From the NCBI GenBank assembly GCA_000149265.1, contig CH003364.1, positions 2,640,359 through 2,704,358 on the forward strand: DNA of 64,000 bases. The letters are read 5' to 3'. A model generated the notes under the pieces. That model was not told the DNA's origin. It was given only the letters and a program-made list of their open reading frames with translations, and made no database searches. Positions 51,708 through 62,346 of this stretch are shown here, piece after piece. The number at the start of each line of letters is the position of its first letter. Within the stretch, counting starts at the first letter, position 1. Made by a program: the position numbers and the translations under genes. This DNA comes from Ciona savignyi (lineage: Eukaryota > Chordata > Ascidiacea > Phlebobranchia > Cionidae).

Positions 51708-52908
51708 AAAAGCATCGTAATTTTAATTCTGTACTGAGTTACTAAAGTAAAAACATTATTTAACCAAGAAGATCTAATTTCTAAATTTTAAATGTTTAAG
51801 CATACAAATACTATTTTATTTGTGTATTGAACTGTTTATTTCAAATTTCCTAAAACATGTTACCTCGAAAAACTTAAAAGTCCTATGTTATTATGTCCAT
51901 ATACATACACAATTCTGTATTTCAAACGTAAATGATAAAAAATATATACCTTACCTGACTGCGTAACAATATTTTTTCATCGTGTTACTTCTAATCGTCT
52001 AAATTTTTACGGTAATTTTTTAACATTTAACCTGCCGCTTGCATGCACTAATATTTGATTACAAAATGTCTGTAAATAAAATAACCTAAAAAATTCAGTG
52101 TCTGTAGTTGCTAAAATCGGTACTCCGAGTTAGAATTTGCAGAAATGTAATACTATCTAAATAAATTTGCATGAAAACATTCATTTGGTCCATGTTTATA
52201 CATTAATGACCTAATGTTTAATAAGCGACGAAACTACGCCCAGTAAAAAAATATTCGGAATAGGCGAGTATAGCGTGTGAATATTAAACTATTACAAATA
52301 TTGAAGATAGATCCAAGTCACGCAGCATTCGATTAAACTAATGTTCTTATCATGGTAGGACCGAAGGTTTTATCTGAATAAACCGGTCGCAAAACTGTGT
52401 TTTTGATTTTATGCCTCGTTAATTTTATCCTTATATCTTAGAGGTAATGTTAGCTTGTGTAACTTTAATATGTGCAGCAATTAATAAAGAAAAGGTATAA
52501 ATGAATTCTAGGTTTAGTTTTATCAAATTATATTATAAAATTATATATTCTTCGTGTGAATAAAAGCATATGTTCGAATATTCTTCTGTGCAACATGCTG
52601 TTTAATAATCTAATGCATTCGGTGACACGATTTAAAATATAAGAATATCAGACAGGAGAGTCTTACATGTGATAATCACTGGTATTTGTTAAACTCATTT
52701 TATCGTTATACTGGAACCACACATAACAAACGAATATCCTTTTTCATAATTTATATTCGAGATGTTTAGTTTTGTATCTGCTTTTGTTTCACTGGTTCCT
52801 AAGGTTTATCAAGTTAAACCTGGTTGCTATACTAATTAATTACTTCATTAATTAGCACAATTAATTAAATGTGGGATTTTAGATAAACAGGTGACTAGTA
52901 ACATTTAC
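51708..52908. other. 3' flank of AIFM2-like copy 1
   Basis: Roughly the first 380 bp (to about 52080) is still alignable to the 3' flank of copy 2 (57029-57400), for example actattttatttgt and the cgtgttacttctaatc motif, so the duplicated unit extends past the stop. An AATAAA lies at about 52075. The rest includes dispersed-repeat blocks near 52360-52500 and 52790-52840. No gene is supported. Confidence 0.5.
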
Positions 52909-53190
52909 GGTTCCATGACAACTGAACCCCTTACAACTGAACCCCTTACAACTGAACCCTTACAACTGAACCCTTTACAACTGAACCCCTACAATTAAGC
53001 CCCTTACAACTGAAATCCTTTTAACTGAACCCCTTTAAACTGAACCCCTTTACAACTGAACTCATTTCAATTAAACCTCTTTACAACTGAACCCCCTTTT
53101 CAGTTAAAAGCCTTCGGTTAAAAGGGGTTCAGTTGTAAAGGGGTTCAGTTGTAGGGGCTCAGTTGTAAGGGGTTCAGTTGACTGGTCACC
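52909..53190. mobile_element. Foldback/MITE-like element, copy 2, with TSD
   Basis: 282 bp, same orientation and same repeat-built arms as 31986-32282, with a few substitutions and one fewer ggttcagttgtaagg unit on the right arm. It is flanked by the direct repeat AACATTTAC (52900-52908 and 53191-53199), or 8 bp if the terminal A belongs to the element. The two independent TSDs confirm mobility. Confidence 0.82.
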
Positions 53191-53199
53191 AACATTTAC

Positions 53200-54338
53200 A
53201 CACACTTAAAGTGCTATAAATTTGGAGATTTTGGAAAAAAAATTACATGACCAGTTTTCATTTAAGAAGGCGTTCAACTAGTTATTCTCCCAATCTCTTC
53301 AAGGAAAACTTACCCCATAAAAAGGGCTGTTACTCAAAATCCTGACACAATTTTAAGCCCACACCCCTTCCTAATCGACAACTTTTTTTTCCGGCAAAAC
53401 AGCTAGCAGATGCACAATCAATACCTTTATTTCACCAAGCACTGCTCCACTATTAAAAAAAACTTTAAAAGTAAACGAGAACATCGGCACGTAGCCTAGC
53501 ACCGTCCAAACATTGGGGATTCACTATTATTGTTACTCAGCAAAAAACTTTTTAAAAACAATGACTCAGGGAATCACTCGTCACATACTGTCGCTCATAG
53601 AGGTTATTATTTTAATTGTTCTCCGCTTAAGCATGCTTAAGGTAGAACGGTGACAGAGGTAGGCCGTATTTACAGAATTTCTTTTAGTTTTAACTTTGGT
53701 TTAAACGAGGATCAAATTTTTCACAAAAATCAAAATGTAGCAGACTCCATGCCGTGTTTTACTGCGTCGTGAGTTTCTGCAATGACTATGTATTATGTCA
53801 CACATGTTTTAAAATATTGTTTAATAAAAATAATCTACGTAAATAGTTTCCGAAAAGTAAACGCGTATACGTATAGCCCCAGCTATGCGAACGTATGATC
53901 GCTCGCTACGTTTAAGCTGATTGTGTGTTTGGTGACGCACCACTCGCTACCACGTGCCTTCTTCTATCGCGTTGCGAATGAGTAGTTTTTGTGACGCAAG
54001 TCGTTGTTTACAACCAGAACTGTCACCCAATCGCGTAACGTTACGTTTACATACGGAGAGTACAACATTGAAGAGAAACTCCAGATTTACAATCAACGAT
54101 GTTTAGAAAGTAAACGCCATTATTACGATCACATTCATTGGATATGAACTATACTATTAGTTTTATAATTTGGTCTATATATATATGTTGTTCTTATGCC
54201 TTCGTTTTGTATTTTATTTATTAAATTACAATGTATTAAAGTACGATTAAAAAACTTTCCAACACCATACGTAACAAATTATTTTAACATTTTGCGGAAA
54301 AACCTTGTAGACGTGGAACCCCGTGGTGTGCTGTTATT
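53200..54338. other. Spacer between AIFM2-like copies
   Basis: No gene is supported to about 53850. From about 53850 to 54180 lies a repeat shared with 59312-59678 (cgcaccactcgctaccacgt, ttgcgaatgagtagtttttg) and, inverted, with 48110-48270. Similarity to the upstream flank of copy 1 starts near 54270 (cttgtagacgtggaac). Confidence 0.55.
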
Positions 54339-54407
54339 GTCTCGTGACGCCGGCGGTAGTCACGTGGTGTATCACAAGACGCTGCAGCACACGAGCGGTT
54401 ATATAAA
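54339..54407 (+). promoter_or_regulatory. Promoter of AIFM2-like gene 2: dyad, E-box and TATA box
   Basis: Counterpart of 48802-48867. The left arm is GTCTCGTGA (54339-54347, one change), the right arm TCACAAGAC (54372-54380), the E-box CACGTG (54361-54366) and TATAAA at 54402-54407. A splice acceptor (tttttttgcag) ends at 54533, leaving a 5' UTR segment of 61 bp before the ATG. Confidence 0.6.
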
Positions 54408-54594
54408 CGAACGCCAAACATGCTTTTACACAGCATTTGAGCGAGACAAAGTAGTCTGAAAGCAATAATAGAAACAAAATATATATTATTGAAACGTTTA
54501 ATTTCTAAATGGATATATTTTTCTTTTTTGCAGATAAACTAATTGAAATTACATTTATATTACCGTTTGCATTACTACTATATAAAATATTACG

Positions 54595-57028
54595 ATGGGT
54601 AACGGACAGTCATGTACGGTGGAATACCAAGCTAATATGCATGTGGTCATCGTTGGCGGTGGCTACGCAGGTTGCTATCTTGCAGTTAATCTGCTGAAAA
54701 GCAACTTCTGCAAAGTGACGTTGATTGATTCGCGAGATGCGATGTATCATAATTTAGGAGCTGTCAGAGCGGTCGTCGACGAAGGTACGATATCCTATTT
54801 ATTCAATTTATCTTTAAAATAGTTGTTATTTAATAGGTTATGTCAGATATAATGCAATTTCGCATACCATATCTTAACCAAACTCATTTTTAGATTTTAT
54901 GAACAACATGTTCTTACCGTTCTCCGAAATGCTTGGAAATTCGTTTCTAAGAGGGACAGTAGTTGGCATGGATTCCAATCAAAATACGCTCACACTTAAA
55001 AGTGGATACCAGGTAAGATTATAATATTATTTATTTAAATTTATAAAGTAACATATGTATTTGCATAAAAAAAGGACGCAAAACTGATGTAGTGCATTTA
55101 GCAGATTTTAACTTTTACCAAGTAAAAAAATAACTTTCGAAACTCAAAATCATGCGAACACAAATATAACTACAGATCCGTCTGTTGCAAGGCCTTTGCA
55201 GGTTAACCAAAAAAGAGACATGCACTCCTGCAGTGCTTAACTAGATATGGCTTAACTCTTCCAATTGCCAGGAATAATTCTATCCCTATAAAAGTCACAT
55301 CTGCTAATACCATTTTACGTATCTAGGTGAACTACACACATCTGGTCATTGCAACTGGACAGCAATCCCCATTTCCGTACAAACTATCTGGAGAGTTCGC
55401 CGAACTATCAGCTGACAAAGCATTAAACTTATTAAATGATTATAGACACGAGGTAAGAATATATATTACTTTACCAATAAGTAGACTTATGAAATTATTA
55501 TTAACTGTTGGGTCTTATTGTAATAAGTTTAATTAAATTGGTACTCTGCTGTAAGTTTCACATTGTACTAAAACAAATTTTTCCTTTTTCTGATAAAACT
55601 ACTATTTTCTGTAATTTCAGCTTGCGAATTCAGAGCGAATAGCACTGATAGGAGGAACTTACAACAGCGTTGAACTAGCAGGGGAAATAAAGAGTGCATA
55701 CCCGGATAAAGAGGTTAGTGTGTTGGATAACTTTGCGTTGGGCTTAAAATAAGAGATTTTAAAATTATTTATCGTATATAGGTTATCATCATCACCGAAG
55801 AGGACCACCTTGTTACAAAGAGAGGTCGTCCAATTATGCAGAAAAATCTAAATGACTTACTGACTCAGAAGGGAATATCTGTGGCTTACGGTAAACCATG
55901 TTTTTAAATAATTTTTGACAGCATGCTGAGAAATCCACACTGTGGTTAGGATTGTATATAAAAAACGCAAACAAGCGTAAGTCGCTACCGAAAAGCCACG
56001 AGTGTCTATTCGATATCAAATGACAGACTTTATAACAAACAAAATAAATATAGTCATTTTTCCCAGGCGAAAGTGTGTGTAATTTGGATGAAATAACAAC
56101 AAACAAAAGAAATGATGGACAAGTATTGAGAACCAAGTTGGGATCGACCATAGTCGCTGACTTTGTTGTTACTTCTCTCGGCGAAAAGCTCAACAATGAG
56201 TTTTTCAAGAAAGTTTTGGGTAAGATAAAAACATTAAGCATCGGCATAAAGAATTTATAAGATTAAGTATTTTCAAATTGCCAAATTTAATAAGTGCTTA
56301 CTCGCAGCTTCGAGTCTTACACCAGATGGCGCCCTTGAAGTGAACGAGCATCTCAAGGTGAAAGGTCATGGGAATATTTACGCAATGTGTGATGTCACAA
56401 ACATAGATGAGGAAAAAACGCCGTGTACACCGACCGAACACGCTAAAGTGGTGAAAGAAAACTTGATTGCCGAGTGCACTAATGGGAACCCGACAGCTTA
56501 TAAAGCAGGTAAATACATTATGCCACCAGAAGGGCAATCAAAATATCTTTATAAAGCTCACTTGATGGTAGTATAACACGCCAATCGATACACAGGCTAT
56601 CACGAAGTAATTAACACTGCTAGAATATAGGATGCAAGTTTTGTTATTAAGCAACAACTTTGTACCATCAAATATACATTGTACACTAACAGAGAAAGTC
56701 CCTTACTTAAAACATGTGCGCAATGTATGTTAGATCTAAATAATTATATTTAACATTTAATATACTTTTGGTTACGCACCGTATCATATTGATGCGTTAG
56801 AAAGTCGTTTTAAAACATTAATGAATTACTTTCCTTGCAGTTATGGAAGTGATTCTTGTATCGGTTGGTAAAGATTCTGGCGTTTCCCAAATCTGCGGAT
56901 GGCAGCTAGGAAGCTTTCCTGCCAGAATGGCTAAAGGAAAGGACAGAATGGCTGGTGATACTTGGGCCCAACTAGGACTGGAAATTCCAGTCAGCAAGCC
57001 GGACCAATGCCACGGATCCAAAGTGTAA
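54595..57028 (+). CDS. AIFM2: AIFM2/FSP1-like NAD(P)H:quinone oxidoreductase, copy 2, 8 exons, 392 aa
   Basis: Tandem duplicate of the gene at 49050-51707 with identical exon sizes: 54595-54784, 54894-55012, 55327-55452, 55621-55713, 55782-55890, 56067-56219, 56308-56508, 56841-57028 (1,179 bp). Coding sequence differs from copy 1 only at scattered sites (for example D-S-R for D-P-R in exon 1, N-D-Y-R-H-E at the end of exon 3, G-W-Q-L-G-S in the last exon). Introns are much more diverged in parts, which points to a fairly recent duplication or to exon homogenisation. It keeps M-G-N-G-Q-S-C, the first G-G-G-Y-A-G motif, and the same altered G-G-T-Y-N-S and Y-A-M-C-D motifs, so those changes predate the duplication. 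Both copies appear intact and expressible. Confidence 0.9.
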
Positions 57029-57519
57029 AGCATCATAATTTTAAATCTGTATACTAGGTTTTTAAAGTAATAACACTGCCTAACAAAGAAAATTCAAACA
57101 TTTGTTATTAAAATGTTAACGCAAACAAATACTATTTTATTTGTATATTATTCTGTAATGTGTTTTTATTTTGAATCTTCCAATAACATGTTACCTCAAA
57201 AAACTTTTATAATCTCGATATACATACACATTTTTGTATTTAAATATAAAAAAGATAAAAACTGTATACTTACCTGGCTGCGTTACAATATTTTTACATC
57301 GTGTTACTTCTAATCTTTTCCATTTTAAGTTAGATTTTTCACCATTTTACTTGCCGGTTGCACACCTTTTTAATTTGATAGCAAAATGTTTATAAATAAT
57401 GCATTTTTACATTACTCTGCCACAATGTCAGTTTTAATTTAAAAGCTTGAATCTTACTACCAATTTAAAAAAATATCGAATCGTTTTCGTGAAATTGATA
57501 AATTTAACCGATTTGTGCT
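57029..57519. other. 3' flank of AIFM2-like copy 2
   Basis: Alignable to the 3' flank of copy 1 for about 350 bp, then unique AT-rich sequence. I found no canonical AATAAA close to the stop. No gene is supported. Confidence 0.5.
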
Positions 57520-57905
57520 TTAAGATAATGCTGATAAATAAGACAATTTTGCGTGCCAATATACATCTTTAAAATTTGCAGACATTATGTGTCTTTCTTT
57601 AGCAAGAAAAGCAGACAGTTCATTTCGCAGATGAAATACTAACTTCAAAACTTTTCTTCTTAATAACCAATGAACTTCAGCATGATATAACAATCTCAGT
57701 TGGTTGAGTTCCATAGTTTTGTACATTGCTGAAAACATTCTATGTTTCTTTAAAGGGGAGAGGACGAAATTTACACGTTTATTAATGTTTCTAAGAACAA
57801 TATAAAGCAATATATTTATGTTTTGAAACACAATCCGGGTAATTTTTGTTGGAAGCATTCCATTTGTACAACCTTCCATTATCGCTGCCCCGTCGGAAGT
57901 AACTA
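57520..57905 (-). pseudogene. hAT transposase fragment (ZBED5-like, central region)
   Basis: The minus-strand frame shows T-S-D-G-A-A-I-M-E-G (the family's T-D-G-A-x-A-M-x-G catalytic-region motif) and then L-L-Y-H-A-E-V-H-W-L-L-R-R-K-V-L-K, matching the H-T-E-V-R-W-L-S-R-G-K-V-L block of hAT transposases related to ZBED5. It ends S-Y-L-S-A-L at a stop. No BED finger or C-terminal region adjoins it, so it is a fossil fragment. Invariant Arg and Ser positions are changed. Confidence 0.72.
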
Positions 57906-58601
57906 ACTTACCCTTCGTTCCTTAATGAATTCATCCAATTTATCAAACATGAATTAATCTGTGAAATTTCAACTTAAGTGTAAGCATTTAACTTCTCTTT
58001 CTTTGTGCGATAAACCCCATACACAATAATCATCATTTCATTTGAGTTTCTTATTGCTTCCAGTTTTATTTCTTTAAATGGTTTCCCTTAAATCACAGGC
58101 AATTTTTAAAGTCTATTTAAACGGTTAGATTACATCCACAGATAACAAACTAAATTGCTCCTTATAGTTAATATTCGTGTAACTTCCCGACAAGGTGCTG
58201 GCTCCTAACACCTGTCTTAATGAGAGGTTGCAGTATGCTTATAGACGGCGTCCTTTATTCAGAGTTTGAAATAACGCGTCATTATCCAAAACTTGTGAAT
58301 TTATTCGAAATTGAATGATGGCGGAAATGAAAGGTCTTGAAATGACGGTTTTCTAAGGAAAAATATATGTACAATTTAATTATCACAAAAATTACTAGTT
58401 TGAGAAATAAAACCAATATTTACCAAATTGTGGCTGAACAGGAGCCAAAGCACGTCATACACATCTTCTTTATAACCGTTAATTCCAAAACATACTACCA
58501 AAAGACCGATTACCTCACGATAATGCTCATGCAGTAAACAACGAGCGTTTTATAGTTCGGTGAAATTGTGGGAAAAAAGGGAATACAATACCGATCTTAT
58601 T
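57906..58601. other. Intergenic region, nothing recognised
   Basis: AT-rich with no supported gene. It may contain more decayed transposase-derived sequence continuous with 57520-57905, but I cannot align it reliably. Confidence 0.4.
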
Positions 58602-58609
58602 CCCTAGTG

Positions 58610-58871
58610 CAGTGTTTCCCAACCCGAGTCCGCGGTCTCAAATGAGTCCGTGGAAGGTTTAAATGAGTCCACAAGCACATCAACAATTTACAAAACTTTT
58701 ATTTGGTAATTTTGTTAAAGTTTTGTAGTGTTCTGTAATGTATCGTATGCACATAGTCCAGTTACGCTACACTTTTGACTTACGCTAATTGAAAATTGAT
58801 GCACTTTGAGTCCGCAAAGACTTTCGCTGGTAAGGAAATAGTCCGCGACCAAAAAAGGTTGGGAAACGCTG
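58610..58871. mobile_element. hAT-like MITE with 8-bp TSD CCCTAGTG
   Basis: 262 bp. The left end is CAGTGTTTCCCAACC and the inverse complement of the right end is CAGCGTTTCCCAACC, one mismatch in 15. Perfect TSD CCCTAGTG at 58602-58609 and 58872-58879. The CAG start, TIR style and TSD size are those of hAT elements. The interior is non-coding; it includes gagtccgcggtc / gcggactc-like inverted segments. Confidence 0.85.
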
Positions 58872-59311
58872 CCCTAGTGACATCGATATAATATAAACAA
58901 TAATTGCGACGATAAATCTTACAATTCGAGCTATATAGTTTTGTTTCTGCTTTTGTTTTACTGGTGGTGGCCCTGGTAGCAGAAACGTGTGTCTTTTTTG
59001 CGTATTTTATTCCTTGCACATTATGTTAGAGACGTGCTGTGTAACTAATATCTAGTTAAAACAAAATCTGTGATCAGTACAAATCAGTCGAGGTCTATAC
59101 TTATTTTTTAGTGTTTGTTATTTCATTTGTTTTCTGCTTAAGCTTTCTTGAGTTAAAACATTTCCAGAGAAAGGCCGTGTTTGCGAATAATTTTATAGTT
59201 TAACTGTGGCTTCAGCAAGAGGTGAATTTCTGTTAACCCGCTTTGTTTTTCCATTTACGAGGATAAATATAAATATTCTATCATATCCTTTATAATATCT
59301 TTAAAAAATAC

Positions 59312-59678
59312 AATTGCGAATAGCATGTGCATATAGCCCAGCTATAAAGTTCATAAAATACCAGTGCGAATAGCACACGCGGTGACGCGTATAGCCCATT
59401 TGCTTTAAGCAAAGTGTGTGACGCACCACTCGCTAAGCTACCACGTGCCTTCTTCAATCGCGTTGCGAATGAGTAGTTTTTGTGACGTCAGTCGTTGTTT
59501 ACAACCAGAACTGTCAGCCAATCGCGTAGCGTTACGTTTACTAACGGAGGGTAGCAACATTGAAGAGAAATTCCAGATTTACAATCAACGATTTTTAGAA
59601 AGTAAACGCCATTATTATGATCACATTTATTGGATATGAACTATACTAATATTTTTATAATGTAGTCTATATATATAA
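59312..59678. repeat. Second copy of the 53.85-54.18 kb repeat, cut by the BEL LTR
   Basis: Collinear with about 53850-54180: cgcaccactcgctaagctac, ttgcgaatgagtagtttttg, tcgttgtttacaaccagaac and ttggatatgaactatact. Similarity stops at the LTR end (59679), where the counterpart at 54180 continues into the upstream flank of AIFM2-like copy 2. Confidence 0.7.
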
Positions 59679-60208
59679 TGTTATTGTTACTTCCGCGGGT
59701 GGAGTAACGGGGTTGCTTTGGTTTGAAAATAACTCGTATCGAATAAAAGAACAGACAGTTTGTGTCCTCGAATTATAATTGGCGATCAGAGTTCAAACGG
59801 TTACAGATGCGGAACGGAGGGGACAGGGACGATATGGACGGAGATGTTACGCAGTGGGGATGATACGGAGGGATGATACGGAGGGATGATACGGAGGGAT
59901 GATACGGTTTTCTGTAAATTAAAAATAAAGAAACCAAAATCAATAATTGACGGGTGTACGTATGAAATAGTAAACAATTACACTCACCAAACTTTGGCTT
60001 TAGAACCGGAACGGAAAATACACGGTATCAGATAAATTACTGTGCTGCAGACTGTACGGTGACTAAATCAAAAAGGAAGCATTTTCTAACACGCGGTCGG
60101 GTATAGATATTGTAACACAAACTCCCATTGTGACGTAATTTGGTTGTGATGCAATTTATGATTTATCATAGACATCAATAAAACATTAATGGGTCGAGAT
60201 ATCTTACA
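59679..60208 (-). repeat. 3' LTR of a BEL/Pao retrotransposon
   Basis: On the minus strand the LTR would run from TGTAAGATATC (60208) to ...CAATAACA (59679), so it has TG...CA ends. A purine tract GGCGGGGGAGGA (60220-60209) directly precedes it, as expected for plus-strand priming. The integrase frame ends 150 bp upstream. Only one LTR is in the window, so the boundaries cannot be confirmed by comparison. Confidence 0.7.
59857..59908. repeat. 13-bp minisatellite inside the LTR
   Basis: Nearly four head-to-tail copies of tgatacggaggga with no internal mismatch. The copy number may vary between LTRs of this family. Confidence 0.85.
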
Positions 60209-60357
60209 TCCTCCCCCGCCAAAAATGGAAAAATGCGTCATCAAAGCAGTTTCAATTTTTTTACACAAAGAAAAGATTCGAGGCACATTTTTAACGAAGA
60301 ATAAAAAACAAAAAAAATATACACAATATATACAATAAGGCGTAACGCCGTGCCAGG

Positions 60358-62094
60358 TCATGGGGCGCTCCTCTCTCGCTCGCTCACGATCACGCAAAGT
60401 TTTGCGATAGGCCGCTTCATTAACCCAGCGGCAGTCTTCACTTCGACGCTTCTAACGATCCCATGTTTGTCATGAAACAAGCTGTTCACGCGGCCTAGAG
60501 GCCATTGTCCTCGAGGGGCGGAATTGTCCACAAGGAGTACAACATCTCCTTCAGCAACATTGTCCTTTTGCTCGTGCCATTTCTGTCGAGAGATTATTGA
60601 TCGAGGGTACTCTTGGATCCAGCGTTTCCAGAACTCGTCAGCGAGATACTGGACAACTCGGTAGCGTCGTCGGGCGTAGCAATCTGTACTACGTGTCACT
60701 GTCGGTGGCGGAGTAATTGTAGGGTTGATTTTCAGAAGGTGATTCGGTGTCAGCGGCAGGTCTTCTCCGATCTCCAGCGGTACTTGTGTAAGCGGTCTGG
60801 AATTGACAATGTCCTCCACTTCAACAAGCAGGGTGTGTAGAAGGTCATCATCGAGCGGCTTGCCCTGCAATAATGCCTGCAAAATAAATTTCACGGAACG
60901 GATCAATCGTTCCCAAGCCCCACCAAAGTGGCTTGCAGCTGGTGGGTTAAATTTCCAGATTATATTTTTCTGTCTCAGGTAGTCGCCAACTTGATTGCGA
61001 TTCCATTCTTCTATACATTCTCGAAGTATCCGCTCGCAGCCGACGAAGTTAGTGCCATTGTCGGAATACAGGTGAGTGACAGGACCTCGTCGGGCCGTAA
61101 AACGTCGCAGAGCATTTATAAACGCGTCGGTAGACAAGTCCGTAGCGACTTCTAGATGGATGGCGCGAGTAGTCATACATGTAAACAGACACCCATACCG
61201 TTTTACTTCACTTCTCCTTAACTTGGTCAGTAGCGGGCCGAAGAAGTCCACTCCTGTATGAGTGAACGGTGGTTCGTCAATTTGCAGTCTTGACGGCGGG
61301 AGATCAGCCATGATCTGTCTTTCGGGCCTTGCAGCTCTTCGCTGGCACAGTAGGCATCGGGACAGGATACGTCGGGTTGCAACTCTAGCATTTTGCACCC
61401 AGTAGCGCTGAAATAAAATGTTTAAAGTGTGATTCATACCAGAGTGTGCAGCATCAACACTGTGGCAGTGATCGATAAGTAGGTCAGTAAGGTGGCAGTT
61501 ATCGGGGATAATGGCAGGGTGGCGTGCTTTGTAGTCAAGACGTGCATTGCCCAATCTACCTCCAACGCGTAGAATGCCATCATTGAGAATAGGGTTCAGT
61601 TTGTAGATCGGTGACGTAGACGGCGGACGTCGGGTCGATTGCATGCGCATCCAATCGGGGAACTCCCGACGTTGTACGTACCGCACGAGGGCGCTCTCAG
61701 CAGATCGAAGCTCCTCGGCGTCAATCGGCGATGTCGGAATTTTTGCGGTGTCCTTCTTTACCTTGTTCTTCAGGTATGCACAAAAACGGAGAATCCAGGA
61801 CGTGCTTATCTTCAATCGATGTAGGGACGAGAAATAACGGATGAATTTGTCCGTGGGTGAGCAGCTGGTAGCTGTCAGAAATACAGATTCTGGTTTTGGC
61901 AGGTCAAAACTTCGGTAGATTTGCTCCGTTGGTTGTGGCCGTAAAAACGTAGTAGGCCAGTCTTTAGCGGGACGGTGTAGGAACTTAGGGCCGGAATGCC
62001 ACGTTCCTGTCTTCATCATGGTCCCTGCCGTCGTTCCACGTGACGCTTGATCAGCTGGGTTCAGTTTCGTAGGAACATGTCTCCAGTCGTGCAC
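60358..62094 (-). CDS. BEL/Pao integrase region, uninterrupted frame
   Basis: 578-codon open frame, the C-terminal part of pol. It starts inside the RNase H/linker region (W-R-H-V-P-T-K-L-N-P-A-D), so the ATG is not a true start. The zinc-binding H-H-C-C region ends C-L-L-C. The catalytic triad is Asp283 (G-V-D-F-F-G-P), Asp345 (Y-S-D-N-G-T-N-F) and Glu395 (G-A-W-E-R). The C-terminus carries the BEL-type domain with P-L-G-R-V. The domain shows no internal stop, unlike the rest of pol. It joins reverse-transcribed DNA to host DNA in an active element; here it can only act if supplied as part of a polyprotein, which this copy cannot make. Confidence 0.85.
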   Translation of the reverse strand: MHDWRHVPTKLNPADQASRGTTAGTMMKTGTWHSGPKFLHRPAKDWPTTFLRPQPTEQIYRSFDLPKPESVFLTATSCSPTDKFIRYFSSLHRLKISTSWILRFCAYLKNKVKKDTAKIPTSPIDAEELRSAESALVRYVQRREFPDWMRMQSTRRPPSTSPIYKLNPILNDGILRVGGRLGNARLDYKARHPAIIPDNCHLTDLLIDHCHSVDAAHSGMNHTLNILFQRYWVQNARVATRRILSRCLLCQRRAARPERQIMADLPPSRLQIDEPPFTHTGVDFFGPLLTKLRRSEVKRYGCLFTCMTTRAIHLEVATDLSTDAFINALRRFTARRGPVTHLYSDNGTNFVGCERILRECIEEWNRNQVGDYLRQKNIIWKFNPPAASHFGGAWERLIRSVKFILQALLQGKPLDDDLLHTLLVEVEDIVNSRPLTQVPLEIGEDLPLTPNHLLKINPTITPPPTVTRSTDCYARRRYRVVQYLADEFWKRWIQEYPRSIISRQKWHEQKDNVAEGDVVLLVDNSAPRGQWPLGRVNSLFHDKHGIVRSVEVKTAAGLMKRPIAKLCVIVSERERSAP

Positions 62095-62157
62095 GCTTGT
62101 GTATGCTTCGATTTGAGATAGGCGGTTTCGAGAGAAAACCGGAAAAGGTTCTTGCAG

Positions 62158-62346
62158 TCAGAGAAAAGGCTTTGTAGAACAATTGTACGAGTCCGTCCAG
62201 TAGATACACGGGCAATCGTCCAGTCCGAGTTCCCTTTTCACGGTTCGCGATAATTTTACTGCGTCAAGGGCAGCTTCGAGCTCCAATCTAGGAATTGTGT
62301 GCTTCCAGAATCGCAGAGAAGAGACTTTCCCATCACGAACGAACAT
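62158..62346 (-). pseudogene. BEL/Pao RNase H fragment, frameshifted
   Basis: This frame carries L-R-F-W-K-H-T-I-P-R-L-E-L-E-A-A-L and then Y-W-T-D-S, the BEL-type RNase H core. It overlaps the end of the upstream gag-RT frame in another register and ends at a stop at 62158. The link to the integrase frame also requires register changes. These breaks make the pol polyprotein non-functional as sequenced. Confidence 0.7.

Noticed and set aside
53850-54180. Hypothetical open frame 54196-54459 upstream of AIFM2-like copy 2 as a gene
   Set aside because: It overlaps the dyad/E-box/TATA promoter block conserved with copy 1 and is not open in the copy 1 counterpart.
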